Assembly (NCBI RefSeq): GCF_048571275.1
Contig: NZ_CP182357.1
Coordinates: 2,515,800-2,579,799, forward strand
Reading direction: 5' to 3'
Origin: Marinarcus sediminis
GTDB taxonomy: Bacteria > Campylobacterota > Campylobacteria > Campylobacterales > Arcobacteraceae
Length of the DNA stretch: 64,000 bases
Part shown: one piece after another, positions 33,458-42,939 of the stretch
Layout of the letters: each line of letters opens with the position of its first letter
Position numbering within the stretch: the stretch's first letter is position 1
Position numbers and translations under genes: made by a program
Notes under the pieces: generated by a model
The model's input: only the letters and a program-made list of their open reading frames with translations
The model's database searches: none
What the model was told of the DNA's origin: nothing

Positions 33458-34219
33458 TTAATTTACTTCCGTTAAAATTACTGCTTTTCCGTCTATTACA
33501 GCAACTGTATGTTCATAATGGCTTGTTCGTAAACCGTCTTTTGAAACAACATCCCAGTCATTTTCTAATATCACTGGTTCATGATCTTTTTGACAAATCA
33601 TTGGTTCTAAACAAAATACCATACCATTTTTAATTTTTGGACCCGCTTTAACATTTGGTGTTTCAATGTAGTTAGGAATTTCAGGCTCACAGTGAGGTCT
33701 TCTTCCTATTCCATGTCCACAAAATCGCGTTAAAGGTACATATCCTCTGGCTCGTATAAAATCTTCAATCGCTTTAGATAACTCTTTAAATCTCATGCCT
33801 TCATAAATAGAATCTATGGCATAATATAAAGAGTCTTTTGCACAAGCAATCAAATCTTCATCTTCTTTTGAAATTTGTCCAATTGGCATTGTAATAGCTG
33901 CATCACCATACCAACCCTCAATTTCACTTCCAATATCTAATCCAAGGATATCGCCCTCTTTTAAAACAGTATTACTTGGTATTCCGTGAATAATAACTTC
34001 ATTTAAAGATGTACAAATTGCGTTTGGAAAGCCGTATAAACCTTTAAAAGATGGTCTTGCATTTAAAGAGTGCAAAATTTTTTCACCCATTTGGTCAACT
34101 TCAAGTAAAGTCATTCCAGGTTTAACATTTTGTTTTAAGTAGTCTAAAGTCTTCGCAACAGCAAGACCTGCTGTACGAAGTTTTTCAATTTCATTTGGTT
34201 TTCTTAATGGTATTGCCAT
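33458..34219 (-). CDS. map: Methionine aminopeptidase, type I
   Basis: Removes the N-terminal methionine from new proteins. 253 residues with the metal ligands visible: LDIGSEIEGWYGDAA (two Asp), CGHGIGRRPHCEPEI (His), VFCLEPMI (Glu) and HYEHTVAV (Glu). It sits 5 nt after secY and 10 nt before infA, the common spc-operon order. Confidence 0.96.
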   Translation of the reverse strand: MAIPLRKPNEIEKLRTAGLAVAKTLDYLKQNVKPGMTLLEVDQMGEKILHSLNARPSFKGLYGFPNAICTSLNEVIIHGIPSNTVLKEGDILGLDIGSEIEGWYGDAAITMPIGQISKEDEDLIACAKDSLYYAIDSIYEGMRFKELSKAIEDFIRARGYVPLTRFCGHGIGRRPHCEPEIPNYIETPNVKAGPKIKNGMVFCLEPMICQKDHEPVILENDWDVVSKDGLRTSHYEHTVAVIDGKAVILTEVN

Positions 34220-34224
34220 AAGTT

Positions 34225-35487
34225 TTATAGACCAACTGCACTTAATGTTTCATATTTATTCATATATTGTTGAGCTTCAATTTTTCTCATTGTGTCAATA
34301 GCAACTTGAACAACGATTAAAACCGCAACCCCACCAAAATAGAATGGCACGCCCATAGACTTAACAATAAGCCAAGGAACGGTAGAAATAGCAGCTAAAT
34401 AGAGTGCTCCCCACAAAGTAAGTCTTCCAGCAACATCATTTAAGAAACCTGCTGTACTCTCACCTGGTCTGACACCCGGAATAAATCCACCTTGTTTTTT
34501 AAGGTTTTCAGAAATATCTTTTGCATTAAACGTAATTGATGCATAAAAGAATGCAAAAAAGACGACAAATAAGAACATTAAGATATTAAAAGTATATGAA
34601 CTTGGGCTCACAAAGTCTGCAATGGCCATTAATATTTTGTTTTGACTCCCTTGTAAGATAGTCGCAGGAAACATTAAAATAGCACTGGCAAAAATGGCTG
34701 GAATAACTCCAGATAAGTTCACTTTGATTGGAATATAGTTCATTACTCTTTTGTTTTGATTTTGCATCATCACTTTTCTTGAGTAAGAGACCGGTACTCT
34801 TCTTTCCCCTAACTCAACATATATAATTGCTCCAACAGTTGCTAAAACAACAATTAAAATAACAATAACGGTTAAGAAGTTCATTTGTCCATTATTAACC
34901 AATTCAATCGTACCACCAATTGCTGCTGGAATTGCCGAAACAATACCTGCGAAAATAATTAATGAAATACCATTTCCTATCCCTTTTTGTGTGATTTGTT
35001 CACCAATCCACATTAAAAGCATAGTTCCAGTTAACATTGAAATTGCAGAAACGGCTACAAATGTATCCATATCTATTGAGATAGCTGTTTGCCCATTTTG
35101 TCCTGTTAAAGAGTTAAGACCCATTGAAACACCCACTGCTTGAATCAGTGTAATAACAACAGTAGTATATCGGATGATTTGCATATATTTTTGCATCCCA
35201 TCTCTCTCTTTTTTCATTTTACCAAGACCTGGGAATGTAGCAGCTAGAAGTTCCATAATAATAGAAGCAGTGATATAAGGCATGATACCTAAAGAAATGA
35301 TACTCAATCGTGAGATTGCATTTCCACTAAACATATTCACTAATCCTAGTGCATTGTTTGAATTTGAGTCGAAAAACTCTTTGACAACATCAATGTTTAC
35401 ACCGGGTACTGGCACATATGCCAGTAACCTGTATAAAAAGATGAAGCCTAATGTAATAAGAATCTTATTTATTAGATCTTTACTCAT
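34225..35487 (-). CDS. secY: Preprotein translocase subunit SecY
   Basis: Ten-helix channel of the Sec translocon in the inner membrane; 420 residues. Marks include the N-terminal FLYRLLAYVPVPGVN, the plug/loop area with YITASIIMELL, and the cytoplasmic loop GFIPGVRPGEST that contacts the ribosome and SecA. It overlaps no gene but lies one base after rplO, so it is co-expressed with the ribosomal proteins. Confidence 0.97.
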   Translation of the reverse strand: MSKDLINKILITLGFIFLYRLLAYVPVPGVNIDVVKEFFDSNSNNALGLVNMFSGNAISRLSIISLGIMPYITASIIMELLAATFPGLGKMKKERDGMQKYMQIIRYTTVVITLIQAVGVSMGLNSLTGQNGQTAISIDMDTFVAVSAISMLTGTMLLMWIGEQITQKGIGNGISLIIFAGIVSAIPAAIGGTIELVNNGQMNFLTVIVILIVVLATVGAIIYVELGERRVPVSYSRKVMMQNQNKRVMNYIPIKVNLSGVIPAIFASAILMFPATILQGSQNKILMAIADFVSPSSYTFNILMFLFVVFFAFFYASITFNAKDISENLKKQGGFIPGVRPGESTAGFLNDVAGRLTLWGALYLAAISTVPWLIVKSMGVPFYFGGVAVLIVVQVAIDTMRKIEAQQYMNKYETLSAVGL

Positions 35488-35488
35488 C

Positions 35489-35887
35489 TTAGTTTCCAGT
35501 AGTTGTTACGTTTTCGTCTTTAATTTTAGAAGCTAAATCTTTTGCAGCTGCACCAATTAATTTAACTTTTACAACTGATTTAGATAATTTATATACTGAC
35601 TTGATTGACTCAAGTGTAATTTCTCCAAGCTCTGCAACTTGTGAAACTTTATCTACGTTAATAGAGTATGGTTTCACATTTCTTGAAAAGAATCCAACTT
35701 TAGGAAGTCTTTTTTGGATTGGCATTTGCCCTCCCTCAAAACCTCTTTTAATTTTGTATCCAGATCTGGCTTTTTGACCTTTATTACCTTTTCCAGCAGT
35801 TTTACCTGTACCACTTCCTTGACCTCGACCAAGTCGTTTAATGTTTTTACCACTTCCCTCTGCAGGTTGTAAGTTTTCTAATGCCAT
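35489..35887 (-). CDS. rplO: 50S ribosomal protein L15
   Basis: 132 residues with the Gly/Arg-rich N-terminus of L15 (GRGQGSGTGKTAGKGNKGQKAR) and GFEGGQMPIQKRLPKVGF, both typical. It follows rpsE by 3 nt; rpmD, which often lies between them, is absent. Confidence 0.96.
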   Translation of the reverse strand: MALENLQPAEGSGKNIKRLGRGQGSGTGKTAGKGNKGQKARSGYKIKRGFEGGQMPIQKRLPKVGFFSRNVKPYSINVDKVSQVAELGEITLESIKSVYKLSKSVVKVKLIGAAAKDLASKIKDENVTTTGN

Positions 35888-35890
35888 ACT

Positions 35891-36334
35891 CTATCCTTTA
35901 ATTCTAGCTAATGCTTCAACAGTAGCTTGTACAAGGTTATTTGGATTATTTGAACCAAGTGACTTAGCGATAATATCTTTTACTCCTGAAAGCTCAAGAA
36001 CTGGTCTAGCAGCTCCTCCCGCGATCAATCCTGTCCCTTGTGAAGCAGGTTTAAGTAAAATTTTACTTGAATTGTATTTGTGTTCAATATCATGAGCAAT
36101 TGTAGTTCCTTTAATAGAAACACTTACTAAGCTTTTAAATGCATCATCTAAAGCTTTTTTAATTGCATCAGGAACCTCTTTTGCTTTACCCGTTCCAAAT
36201 CCCACAGTTCCATTCTTGTCACCAACAACAACTAAGGCAGTAAATCTAAATCTTCTACCACCTTTTACAACTTTTGTTACTCTACCGATTTTAACGATTG
36301 CTTCTTGAAAATCTTCTCTATTAACTGCCATCAT
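35891..36334 (-). CDS. rpsE: 30S ribosomal protein S5
   Basis: 147 residues with the double-stranded RNA-binding fold (VVKGGRRFRFTALVVVGD) and GTGKAKEVPDAIKKA, and a C-terminal S5 motif around GVKDIIAKSLGS. Two ATGs in tandem could start it. Helps decoding fidelity. Confidence 0.96.
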   Translation of the reverse strand: MMAVNREDFQEAIVKIGRVTKVVKGGRRFRFTALVVVGDKNGTVGFGTGKAKEVPDAIKKALDDAFKSLVSVSIKGTTIAHDIEHKYNSSKILLKPASQGTGLIAGGAARPVLELSGVKDIIAKSLGSNNPNNLVQATVEALARIKG

Positions 36335-36340
36335 TAACCC

Positions 36341-36700
36341 TTATAATTTGATACCGTTATCTCTTAGTGCATCAGCAAACGCTGCAATCACACCGTGATA
36401 AAGGTAACCATTTCTATCAAATACTACTGCTTCAATTTTTGCTGCTTTTAAGCTCTCTGCGAAAGCGGCACCAACTTTAGTTGCATTTTCTTTGTTAACA
36501 TTTAAGTTTAAAGCTTTTGAGTTAACAGATGCTAATGTAACACCTTCAACGTCATTAATTGCTTGTGCACTTAAGTACTTGTTAGATTTAAAAATTGTTA
36601 CTCTTGGCAACAATGCTGTACCAGCAATTTTTCCTCTAACTCTTCTTTTTCTTTTAATTCTTAATGAATTCTTTTTTGCTAAATCTTTTGCTCTACTCAT
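36341..36700 (-). CDS. rplR: 50S ribosomal protein L18
   Basis: 119 residues; binds 5S rRNA. Marks are KRKRRVRGKIAGTALLPRV and FDRNGYLYHGVIAAFADALRDNGI at the end. Located between rplF and rpsE. Confidence 0.96.
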   Translation of the reverse strand: MSRAKDLAKKNSLRIKRKRRVRGKIAGTALLPRVTIFKSNKYLSAQAINDVEGVTLASVNSKALNLNVNKENATKVGAAFAESLKAAKIEAVVFDRNGYLYHGVIAAFADALRDNGIKL

Positions 36701-36710
36701 TACTCACACC

Positions 36711-37247
36711 TTACTTTTTAGCGGTTTTTCCGGCTTTTCTGATGATAACTTCATCAGTATATTTAACACCTTTACCTTTGTAAGGTTCTGGTTTTCTAAA
36801 GCCTCGAATGATTGCAGCAGTTTGACCAACTTGTTGTTTGTCTGCACCTATAACGTTTACAATGTTTTTTTCTACAGTAATTTCAATTCCAGCAGGAATT
36901 TCAAAATTAATAGGATGAGAGTAACCAAGTTGCAACTCTAAAACATTTCCTTTTACAGCAGCTCTGTAACCAACACCATTGATTTCTAAAGATTTTTTAA
37001 ACCCTTGATCTAAACCAAAAATTGCATTGCTTGTTAAAGCTCTGTATGTTCCCCAGAATGCTGAAGATTGTTTATCTTCACCAATTCTAGTAAATACCAC
37101 GTTTCCGTCTGTAACTTCTACATCAACTCTACCATGAGTAGGGATAACTGAAGATTTATTACCTTTTTTAACGATAACAGTTGTTCCATCAAGAGTAACT
37201 TCAATTCCTTTTGGAATAGCTACTGGTTGTTTTCCAATTCTAGACAT
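36711..37247 (-). CDS. rplF: 50S ribosomal protein L6
   Basis: 178 residues with the start MSRIGKQPVAIPKGI and the C-terminal signature RKPEPYKGKGVKY, diagnostic of L6. It follows rpsH. Confidence 0.97.
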   Translation of the reverse strand: MSRIGKQPVAIPKGIEVTLDGTTVIVKKGNKSSVIPTHGRVDVEVTDGNVVFTRIGEDKQSSAFWGTYRALTSNAIFGLDQGFKKSLEINGVGYRAAVKGNVLELQLGYSHPINFEIPAGIEITVEKNIVNVIGADKQQVGQTAAIIRGFRKPEPYKGKGVKYTDEVIIRKAGKTAKK

Positions 37248-37256
37248 TAATTACTC

Positions 37257-37655
37257 CTACCATACAGTACATAAAACTTCACCACCAACTTTAGCAGCGA
37301 AAGCTTCATCATTAGAAATAACACCTTTATTCGTGCTCACAATGATTGTACCGTATCCATTTTTAAAAGATTTTAGCTCAGTAGCTGGTTTATAAACTCT
37401 TCTACCTGGGCTTGAAACTCTTTTAATTTCATTAATAACTGATTTCTCAGCGTCATCATATTTCAATGTTACTTGAATTGTTTTTTTGTTGTTTTTTCCA
37501 TCGATAACTTTGAAGCTATCGATATACTCTTTTTGTTCTAAAACATTAAGTACACCAACAACTGTGTTAGAATGTAATAACGTTGCAACTTCTAATTTTC
37601 TCATTGCAGCATTTCTAATTCTTGTCAAAGCATCTGCGATTATATCATTCATCAT
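37257..37655 (-). CDS. rpsH: 30S ribosomal protein S8
   Basis: 132 residues; binds the 16S central domain. Marks include DIIADALTRIRNAAMRK and STNKGVISNDEA with GGEVLCTVW at the end. Often the feedback regulator of the spc cluster. Two tandem ATGs possible. Confidence 0.97.
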   Translation of the reverse strand: MMNDIIADALTRIRNAAMRKLEVATLLHSNTVVGVLNVLEQKEYIDSFKVIDGKNNKKTIQVTLKYDDAEKSVINEIKRVSSPGRRVYKPATELKSFKNGYGTIIVSTNKGVISNDEAFAAKVGGEVLCTVW

Positions 37656-37668
37656 AGCTTTTTATCTC

Positions 37669-37854
37669 CTACCAACTGGCTTTTCTAACACCCGGTAATA
37701 AACCTTCGTTAGCCATCTTTCTTAGACACACTCTACAAAGACCAAAATCTTTATAAACTGAGTGTGGTCTACCACAAACTGAACATCTTGTATAAGCTCT
37801 AACAGCGAACTTTGGAGTTCGTTGTTGTTTAGCGATCATAGATTTCTTTGCCAT
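37669..37854 (-). CDS. rpsN: 30S ribosomal protein S14, zinc type
   Basis: 61 residues, the short zinc-binding type: C-x2-C in RCSVCGRPH and C-x2-C in GLCRVCLRK. Its last base is shared with the rplE end. Confidence 0.97.
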   Translation of the reverse strand: MAKKSMIAKQQRTPKFAVRAYTRCSVCGRPHSVYKDFGLCRVCLRKMANEGLLPGVRKASW

Positions 37855-38402
37855 TACGCTCTTCCTTTTGTAAATGGAATTCCAACAAGCTCTAATAATC
37901 TAAACGCTTCTTTGTCAGAATCAGTACTTGTAGTAATTGAAATATTCATACCATGAGTTTTAATGATATCATCATAAACAACTTCTGGGAACATTAATTG
38001 CTCATCAAGACCAAAGTTAAAGTTTCCTCTACCATCAAATCCATTTCTGTCTAGACCGTTAAAATCTTTTACTCTTGGAAGTGCGATTGAACAAAGTTTA
38101 TCTACAAAGTTATACATTGTTTCACCTCTAAGTGTTACTTTAACACCTACAGGCATACCTTCTCTTACTTTAAAACCAGCAACTGATTTTTTAGCAATGA
38201 TTTGAATTGCTCTTTGACCCGCAATTAATGAGATAGTATCTTGAATGTTTTGCATCAATTTAGTATCTTTCATTGCTTCACCAGCACCAACAGAGATAAC
38301 TACTTTTTCTAACTTAGCAGTTAACATTGCATTTTTTGCGAACTCTGCTTGTAAAGCTGGTTTGATTTCTGCATTATATCTTTCGTATAGTCTAGCTGCC
38401 AT
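37854..38402 (-). CDS. rplE: 50S ribosomal protein L5
   Basis: 182 residues; contacts 5S rRNA and P-site tRNA. The start MAARLYERYNAEI is chosen because GAAGGTG lies six bases before it, and the upstream GTG overlaps the rplX end. Marks: VISVGAGEAMKD and the VREGMPVGVKVTLRG stretch. Confidence 0.97.
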   Translation of the reverse strand: MAARLYERYNAEIKPALQAEFAKNAMLTAKLEKVVISVGAGEAMKDTKLMQNIQDTISLIAGQRAIQIIAKKSVAGFKVREGMPVGVKVTLRGETMYNFVDKLCSIALPRVKDFNGLDRNGFDGRGNFNFGLDEQLMFPEVVYDDIIKTHGMNISITTSTDSDKEAFRLLELVGIPFTKGRA

Positions 38403-38403
38403 C

Positions 38404-38643
38404 TTATTCACCTTCTACTTTTGCTACATTAGAGATATCAATTGGCATCTCTTTGTTTACAAATCCACCATCAGGGTTTTTATCTTGATCAGGTTTAACA
38501 GTTTTTTTAGCTACTTTACAATCTTTAACGATTACTTTTCCTTTTGAAGGAAGAACAGCTAAAACTTCTCCAGTTTTACCTTTGTCGTCACCGGCAATAA
38601 TTTTTACAGTATCACCTTTTTTAATTTTAAATTTAACTGCCAT
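38404..38643 (-). CDS. rplX: 50S ribosomal protein L24
   Basis: 79 residues from the ATG at 38643 (MAVKFKIKKGDTVKIIAGDDKGKTG, KOW motif). An upstream in-frame start would overlap rplN and is rejected. Starts assembly of the large subunit. Confidence 0.96.
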   Translation of the reverse strand: MAVKFKIKKGDTVKIIAGDDKGKTGEVLAVLPSKGKVIVKDCKVAKKTVKPDQDKNPDGGFVNKEMPIDISNVAKVEGE

Positions 38644-38644
38644 A

Positions 38645-39013
38645 TTACAATACCTCCGGAGCAAGTGAAACAATTTTCATGAAGTTTTTATATCGAACTT
38701 CTCTTGCAACAGGTCCAAAAATTCTTGTTCCTACTGGTTCTCTTTTAGCATCAAGAATAACTGCTGCATTGTCGTCAAATCTGATTAAAGATCCATTTTC
38801 TCTTTGGATTTCTTTATGAGTTCTAACAACTACGGCTTTTACTACTTGACCTTTTTTAACTTTTCCAGTTGGAATAGCTTTTTTAACTGAAGCAACAATA
38901 ACATCACCAACTGATGCATATCTTCTTTTAGATCCACCTAAAACTTTGATACACATGATCTCTTTTGCACCAGTGTTATCAGCTACATTTAATCGTGTAA
39001 AACTTTGAATCAT
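38645..39013 (-). CDS. rplN: 50S ribosomal protein L14
   Basis: 122 residues with the L14 signature (ADNTGAKEIMCIKVLGG) and RIFGPVAREVR. It shares its start base with the rpsQ stop. Confidence 0.98.
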   Translation of the reverse strand: MIQSFTRLNVADNTGAKEIMCIKVLGGSKRRYASVGDVIVASVKKAIPTGKVKKGQVVKAVVVRTHKEIQRENGSLIRFDDNAAVILDAKREPVGTRIFGPVAREVRYKNFMKIVSLAPEVL

Positions 39014-39267
39014 TATTTAACTCCTGTAGCTACAATATTCTTTAATCTGAAAGATTTTGTTTTAGATAAAGGTCTACATTCAACTGCTGTTACAGTATCA
39101 CCTTCATTTAATTCGTTTCTTTCGTCATGTACTAAATATTTCTTAAATCTCTTAACAGTCTTATGGTATTTTGGGTGTAAAACTTGTCTTGTAACTAATA
39201 CAGAAACCGTTTTATCTCCAGATCTTTTTACCACTACACCTTGAATCTCTCTTTTATGCGTACTCAT
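39013..39267 (-). CDS. rpsQ: 30S ribosomal protein S17
   Basis: 84 residues, OB fold, with GVVVKRSGDKTVSVLVTR and VHDERNELNEGDTV. Between rpmC and rplN as usual. Confidence 0.97.
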   Translation of the reverse strand: MSTHKREIQGVVVKRSGDKTVSVLVTRQVLHPKYHKTVKRFKKYLVHDERNELNEGDTVTAVECRPLSKTKSFRLKNIVATGVK

Positions 39268-39278
39268 ATCATAGATCC

Positions 39279-39470
39279 TTAGTTAGCTTTTGCAGCAGTG
39301 ATAGCTGTTTGAATTCTAGCGATGTCTTTAGTACACACTTTTAATTCAGAAGTATTTGTCAACTGCATAGTTTTTAGCTTAGCTTTTAATTCAAAAAGTA
39401 GCACCTTTTTCTCTTTTAACAATTCGTTAAGCTCTTGTAAGCTTTTTTCGTTAATATCAATATATTTCAT
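39279..39470 (-). CDS. rpmC: 50S ribosomal protein L29
   Basis: 63 residues, two helices; MKYIDINEKSLQELNELLK and the LFELKAKLKTMQLTN motif. The ATG at 39470 overlaps the rplP end by 14 nt; the GTG two codons earlier is less likely. Confidence 0.93.
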   Translation of the reverse strand: MKYIDINEKSLQELNELLKEKKVLLFELKAKLKTMQLTNTSELKVCTKDIARIQTAITAAKAN

Positions 39471-39876
39471 TTTCACTATCTTTTGTTACAATTTTAGTTT
39501 TAAATGGAAGTTTATGCATAGCTAATGTAAGAGCTTCTCTTGAAAGTTCTTCACCTACACCTGCCATCTCAAAACAAATTCTACCTGGCTTGATATTCAT
39601 TACCCATTTATCAACTCCACCTTTACCTTTACCCATTCTTGTTTCTAATGGTTTAGCAGTAAGTGGTTTGTCAGGGAATACCATAATCCAAACTTTTGCT
39701 TGTCTTTTAACTTTTCTAGTCATAGCAATCCTTGCGGCTTCTATTTGTCTAGAGTCAATTCTTCCGTGTTCTAAAGCTTTGATACCGTAATCACCGTAAG
39801 CAAGAGAGTTTCCGCATGTAGCTTTACCTCTGTTTCGGCCTTTCATTTGCTTTCTGTATTTTGTTCTTTTAGGCAT
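39457..39876 (-). CDS. rplP: 50S ribosomal protein L16
   Basis: 139 residues from MPKRTKYRKQMKGRNRG (ATG at 39876). Marks: RQIEAARIAMTR and GKGKGGVDKWVMNIKPG. Binds near the peptidyl transferase centre and tRNA acceptor arm. Confidence 0.96.
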   Translation of the reverse strand: MPKRTKYRKQMKGRNRGKATCGNSLAYGDYGIKALEHGRIDSRQIEAARIAMTRKVKRQAKVWIMVFPDKPLTAKPLETRMGKGKGGVDKWVMNIKPGRICFEMAGVGEELSREALTLAMHKLPFKTKIVTKDSENEIY

Positions 39877-39884
39877 TAACATAA

Positions 39885-40583
39885 TTATTTACCTCTTTTC
39901 TTAGTTGGTCTTCTTTTTGGTTTAGAAGCTTCAGCTTTTTCAGTTGGAATACCTTTAGCAAGTACTTCACCTTTGAAAATCCAAACTTTAATACCAATAC
40001 AACCATAAGTAGTATGAGCTTCAGCAAAACCGTAATCGATTCTTGCTCTTAATGTATGTAAAGGAACTCTTCCTTCTAAATACCACTCAGTTCTTGCCAT
40101 TTCAGCTCCACCAAGTCTTCCAGAAACAGAAACTTTAATACCTTTAGCTCCACCTTTAAGAGCATTTTGCATAACTCTTTTCATAGCTCTTCTAAATGCA
40201 ACTCGTCTCTCTAATTGTTGAGCAACGTTTTCAGCAGAAAGTTGACCAGATAATTGTGGTTTTCTCTCTTCTTTAATATTAACAGCAACTTCTTTACCTA
40301 CTAATTTAGTTAAAGAGTCTTTTAATTTTTCAACGTCTGCCCCTTTTTTACCAATGATGATACCAGGTCTAGCAGCAACAACAGTGATTCTTACTTTTTT
40401 AGCAGTTCTCTCTATAATTGTTTGAGCAATTCCAGCATAGTATAATTCTTTTTTAACGAATTTTCTAATTTTGTCATCTTCAGCAATGTTTGCAGGCATT
40501 TTATTAAAACTTGGAAACCATCTTGACTCCCAGTTTCTGTTGATACCTAATCTTAAACCTATTGGATTAACTTTTTGACCCAT
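39885..40583 (-). CDS. rpsC: 30S ribosomal protein S3
   Basis: 232 residues with the KH domain (ARPGIIIGKKGADVEKL) and the C-terminal S3 motif RTEWYLEGRVPLHTLRA. The lysine-rich tail is typical. Shares one base with rplV. Confidence 0.97.
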   Translation of the reverse strand: MGQKVNPIGLRLGINRNWESRWFPSFNKMPANIAEDDKIRKFVKKELYYAGIAQTIIERTAKKVRITVVAARPGIIIGKKGADVEKLKDSLTKLVGKEVAVNIKEERKPQLSGQLSAENVAQQLERRVAFRRAMKRVMQNALKGGAKGIKVSVSGRLGGAEMARTEWYLEGRVPLHTLRARIDYGFAEAHTTYGCIGIKVWIFKGEVLAKGIPTEKAEASKPKRRPTKKRGK

Positions 40584-40915
40584 TACTTCTCTCCTTTAGC
40601 TGCAGCTGCAACTTCAATCATGATGTGTGCAGTAGGCTTATGCTTTGGTGAAGCAGAACCTCTAGCTCTTGGAGTAAATCTCTTAAGAACTGGACCTTTG
40701 TCAACTCTTGCACTAGTAATAACAGCTTCTTCTGGCTCTAAACCTGAATTCGCTACTGCTGAAGCGATTACTTTTGAAATAACACCAGCAGCTTTGTTTG
40801 GAGTGAATTCTAAAGATGCAATAGCATACTCAGCGTTCATACCTTGAACTTCTCTAGCAATTAATCTTGCTTTTGTTGGAGAAAGTCTAATAAATCTTAA
40901 TATTGCTTTACCCAT
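40583..40915 (-). CDS. rplV: 50S ribosomal protein L22
   Basis: 110 residues; SPTKARLIAREVQGM at the start and the beta-hairpin PRARGSASPKHKPTAHI that lines the exit tunnel (macrolide region). Confidence 0.97.
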   Translation of the reverse strand: MGKAILRFIRLSPTKARLIAREVQGMNAEYAIASLEFTPNKAAGVISKVIASAVANSGLEPEEAVITSARVDKGPVLKRFTPRARGSASPKHKPTAHIMIEVAAAAKGEK

Positions 40916-40917
40916 AA

Positions 40918-41196
40918 TTATCCTACCTTCTTCTGAACAGAACCTTTATGTCCCTTAAAAGTTCTAGTTGGTGCGAATTCACCTAATTTGTATCCAACGT
41001 GATTTTCTGTAATATTTACAGGAACAAAGTTTCTTCCATTGTGCACAGTGAATGTTAATCCGATCATGTCTGGTAATACAGTTGATCTTCTTGACCAAGT
41101 TTTAATTGGTTTTTTATCGTTAGATTCAACCGCTTTTAAAACTTTTTTCATTAGGTGTTTGTCTACAAATGGACCTTTTTTTATTGATCTTGCCAT
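40918..41196 (-). CDS. rpsS: 30S ribosomal protein S19
   Basis: 92 residues; MARSIKKGPFVDKHLMKKV and the family signature with HNGRNFVPVNI and FAPTRTFKGH. Confidence 0.98.
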   Translation of the reverse strand: MARSIKKGPFVDKHLMKKVLKAVESNDKKPIKTWSRRSTVLPDMIGLTFTVHNGRNFVPVNITENHVGYKLGEFAPTRTFKGHKGSVQKKVG

Positions 41197-41205
41197 CTTA
41201 AACCC

Positions 41206-42033
41206 TTACTTCTTTCTTCTTGAAATGATTAATTTATCACTAGCTTGTTTTTTTCTAGTTTTATAACCTTTAGTTGGCATACCCCATGGCGTAACTGGAT
41301 GTCTACCCGAGTTAGTTTTACCTTCACCACCACCGTGTGGGTGATCAACAGGGTTCATTGCAGAACCTCTCGTTTGAGGTCTAATACCTAAATGTCTGCT
41401 TCTTCCAGCTTTTCCTACTACCATGTTAGAGAAATCTTCATTTCCTACAATACCAATAGTTGCCATACAAACACCAAGAATTTTTCTCATCTCACCTGAA
41501 GGAAGTCTCATAATTACATATTTGTCTTCTCTACCCATAATTTGAGCATATCCACCAGCAGATCTAGCGATTTGACCGCCTTTACCTGGTTTCATTTCGA
41601 TGTTGTGAACCATAGTTCCTACAGGAATACTCATAAGTCTCATTGCATTACCTGGTAAAATATCTAAACCAGCTTCAGCAGCACACACTTTTGCACCAAC
41701 TTTTAAACCACTTGGTTGTAAGATATATCTTTTATCACCATCACTGTATGTGATTAAACAAATTCTACAGTTTCTGTATGGATCATATTCAACTGTTGAA
41801 ACAGTTCCCTCTACACCCAATTTATTTCTTTTGAAATCAATCAATCTGTATAATTTTTTTGCACCTGCTTCTTTGTGTCTAGAAGTAATTCTACCGTTAT
41901 TATTTCTACCCGCTGCTGCTTTAACTCTTACAAGTAAAGATTTAACGGTTGGTTTAGAAGTAATATCAGAAGTATCCATAACAGACATGAATCTTCTAGC
42001 AGGAGTTATTGGTCTAAATTTTTTAATTGCCAT
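41206..42033 (-). CDS. rplB: 50S ribosomal protein L2
   Basis: 275 residues; needed for subunit joining and peptidyl transfer. Marks: GRNNNGRITSRHKEAG, the RNA-binding middle and the signature MNPVDHPHGGGEGK near the end. Confidence 0.98.
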   Translation of the reverse strand: MAIKKFRPITPARRFMSVMDTSDITSKPTVKSLLVRVKAAAGRNNNGRITSRHKEAGAKKLYRLIDFKRNKLGVEGTVSTVEYDPYRNCRICLITYSDGDKRYILQPSGLKVGAKVCAAEAGLDILPGNAMRLMSIPVGTMVHNIEMKPGKGGQIARSAGGYAQIMGREDKYVIMRLPSGEMRKILGVCMATIGIVGNEDFSNMVVGKAGRSRHLGIRPQTRGSAMNPVDHPHGGGEGKTNSGRHPVTPWGMPTKGYKTRKKQASDKLIISRRKK

Positions 42034-42043
42034 TCTTTACTCC

Positions 42044-42325
42044 TTAAGCTGAAAGGTTCGCTATTTCAGCGCCCTCAGGTAACGTTACATAAAACTTTTT
42101 AAAGTCAGCTCTTTTTCCAGGTCTACCTTTAAATCTTTTTACTTTACCACTTTGTCTTAATGAGTTTACTTTTGAAGGTGTTACTCCAAAATACTCTTTA
42201 AACACTTCTTTTAAACTGTTCTTAGTCATTCTAGGACTTGTTTGAACAACAATCACACCGCTTTCTTGAAGCTCAATTGTTTTTTCTGTATATAATATTG
42301 CTTTAATATCTGTAATATCAGCCAT
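42044..42325 (-). CDS. rplW: 50S ribosomal protein L23
   Basis: 93 residues; docking site for trigger factor and SRP at the tunnel exit. Marks: ILYTEKTIELQE and VNSLRQSGKVKRFKGRPG. Confidence 0.95.
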   Translation of the reverse strand: MADITDIKAILYTEKTIELQESGVIVVQTSPRMTKNSLKEVFKEYFGVTPSKVNSLRQSGKVKRFKGRPGKRADFKKFYVTLPEGAEIANLSA

Positions 42326-42327
42326 TT

Positions 42328-42939
42328 TTACGCCTCTTTTGTTAATGCATCAAGCACTGATTTTTCAATAAGTACTGAATGATATGCAGAAATTAAGTAA
42401 GCATTTACTTCTTGTTTTTCTATCATATAACAATTTTTAACATTTCTAAATGCAAGATATGTATTTTCGTCAATTGAATCAACAATAACTAAAATATCTC
42501 TTTTGTTTAAATTCTTTAAAATTGCAACTGCATCTTTAGTTTTACCCGACTCAACGTTAAGAGAATCAACTACGAAAAGTGAACCATTATTTGCTTGAGC
42601 ATTAAGAGCATATGATAATGCCAATGCTTTTTGCTTTTTGTTTACTTTTTGGTTGTAGTTTCTTTTTGTTGGTCCGAAAACTTGTCCACCACCTACAAAT
42701 AAAGGTGATCTTTTTGAACCCCATCTAGCTCCACCAGAACCTTTTTGTGCTTTAGGTTTTTTACCACCACCACGAACTTCAGATCTGTTTTTAACGCTAG
42801 CAGTGTTAGCTCTTAAAGCTGATAAATATGATTTAACATATAAATATAAGTTATGAGAGTTAATTGAATCATAACTTGATGGCAATGCTAATTCACCGTT
42901 ATTTTCAAATTTTTCGTTTAATAATACTGCTTTACTCAT
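42328..42939 (-). CDS. rplD: 50S ribosomal protein L4
   Basis: 203 residues; the tunnel loop KPKAQKGSGGARWGSKRSP and the C-terminal globular part are present. L4 often represses the S10 operon through its leader. It overlaps the rplC stop by 4 nt (ATGA). Confidence 0.96.
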   Translation of the reverse strand: MSKAVLLNEKFENNGELALPSSYDSINSHNLYLYVKSYLSALRANTASVKNRSEVRGGGKKPKAQKGSGGARWGSKRSPLFVGGGQVFGPTKRNYNQKVNKKQKALALSYALNAQANNGSLFVVDSLNVESGKTKDAVAILKNLNKRDILVIVDSIDENTYLAFRNVKNCYMIEKQEVNAYLISAYHSVLIEKSVLDALTKEA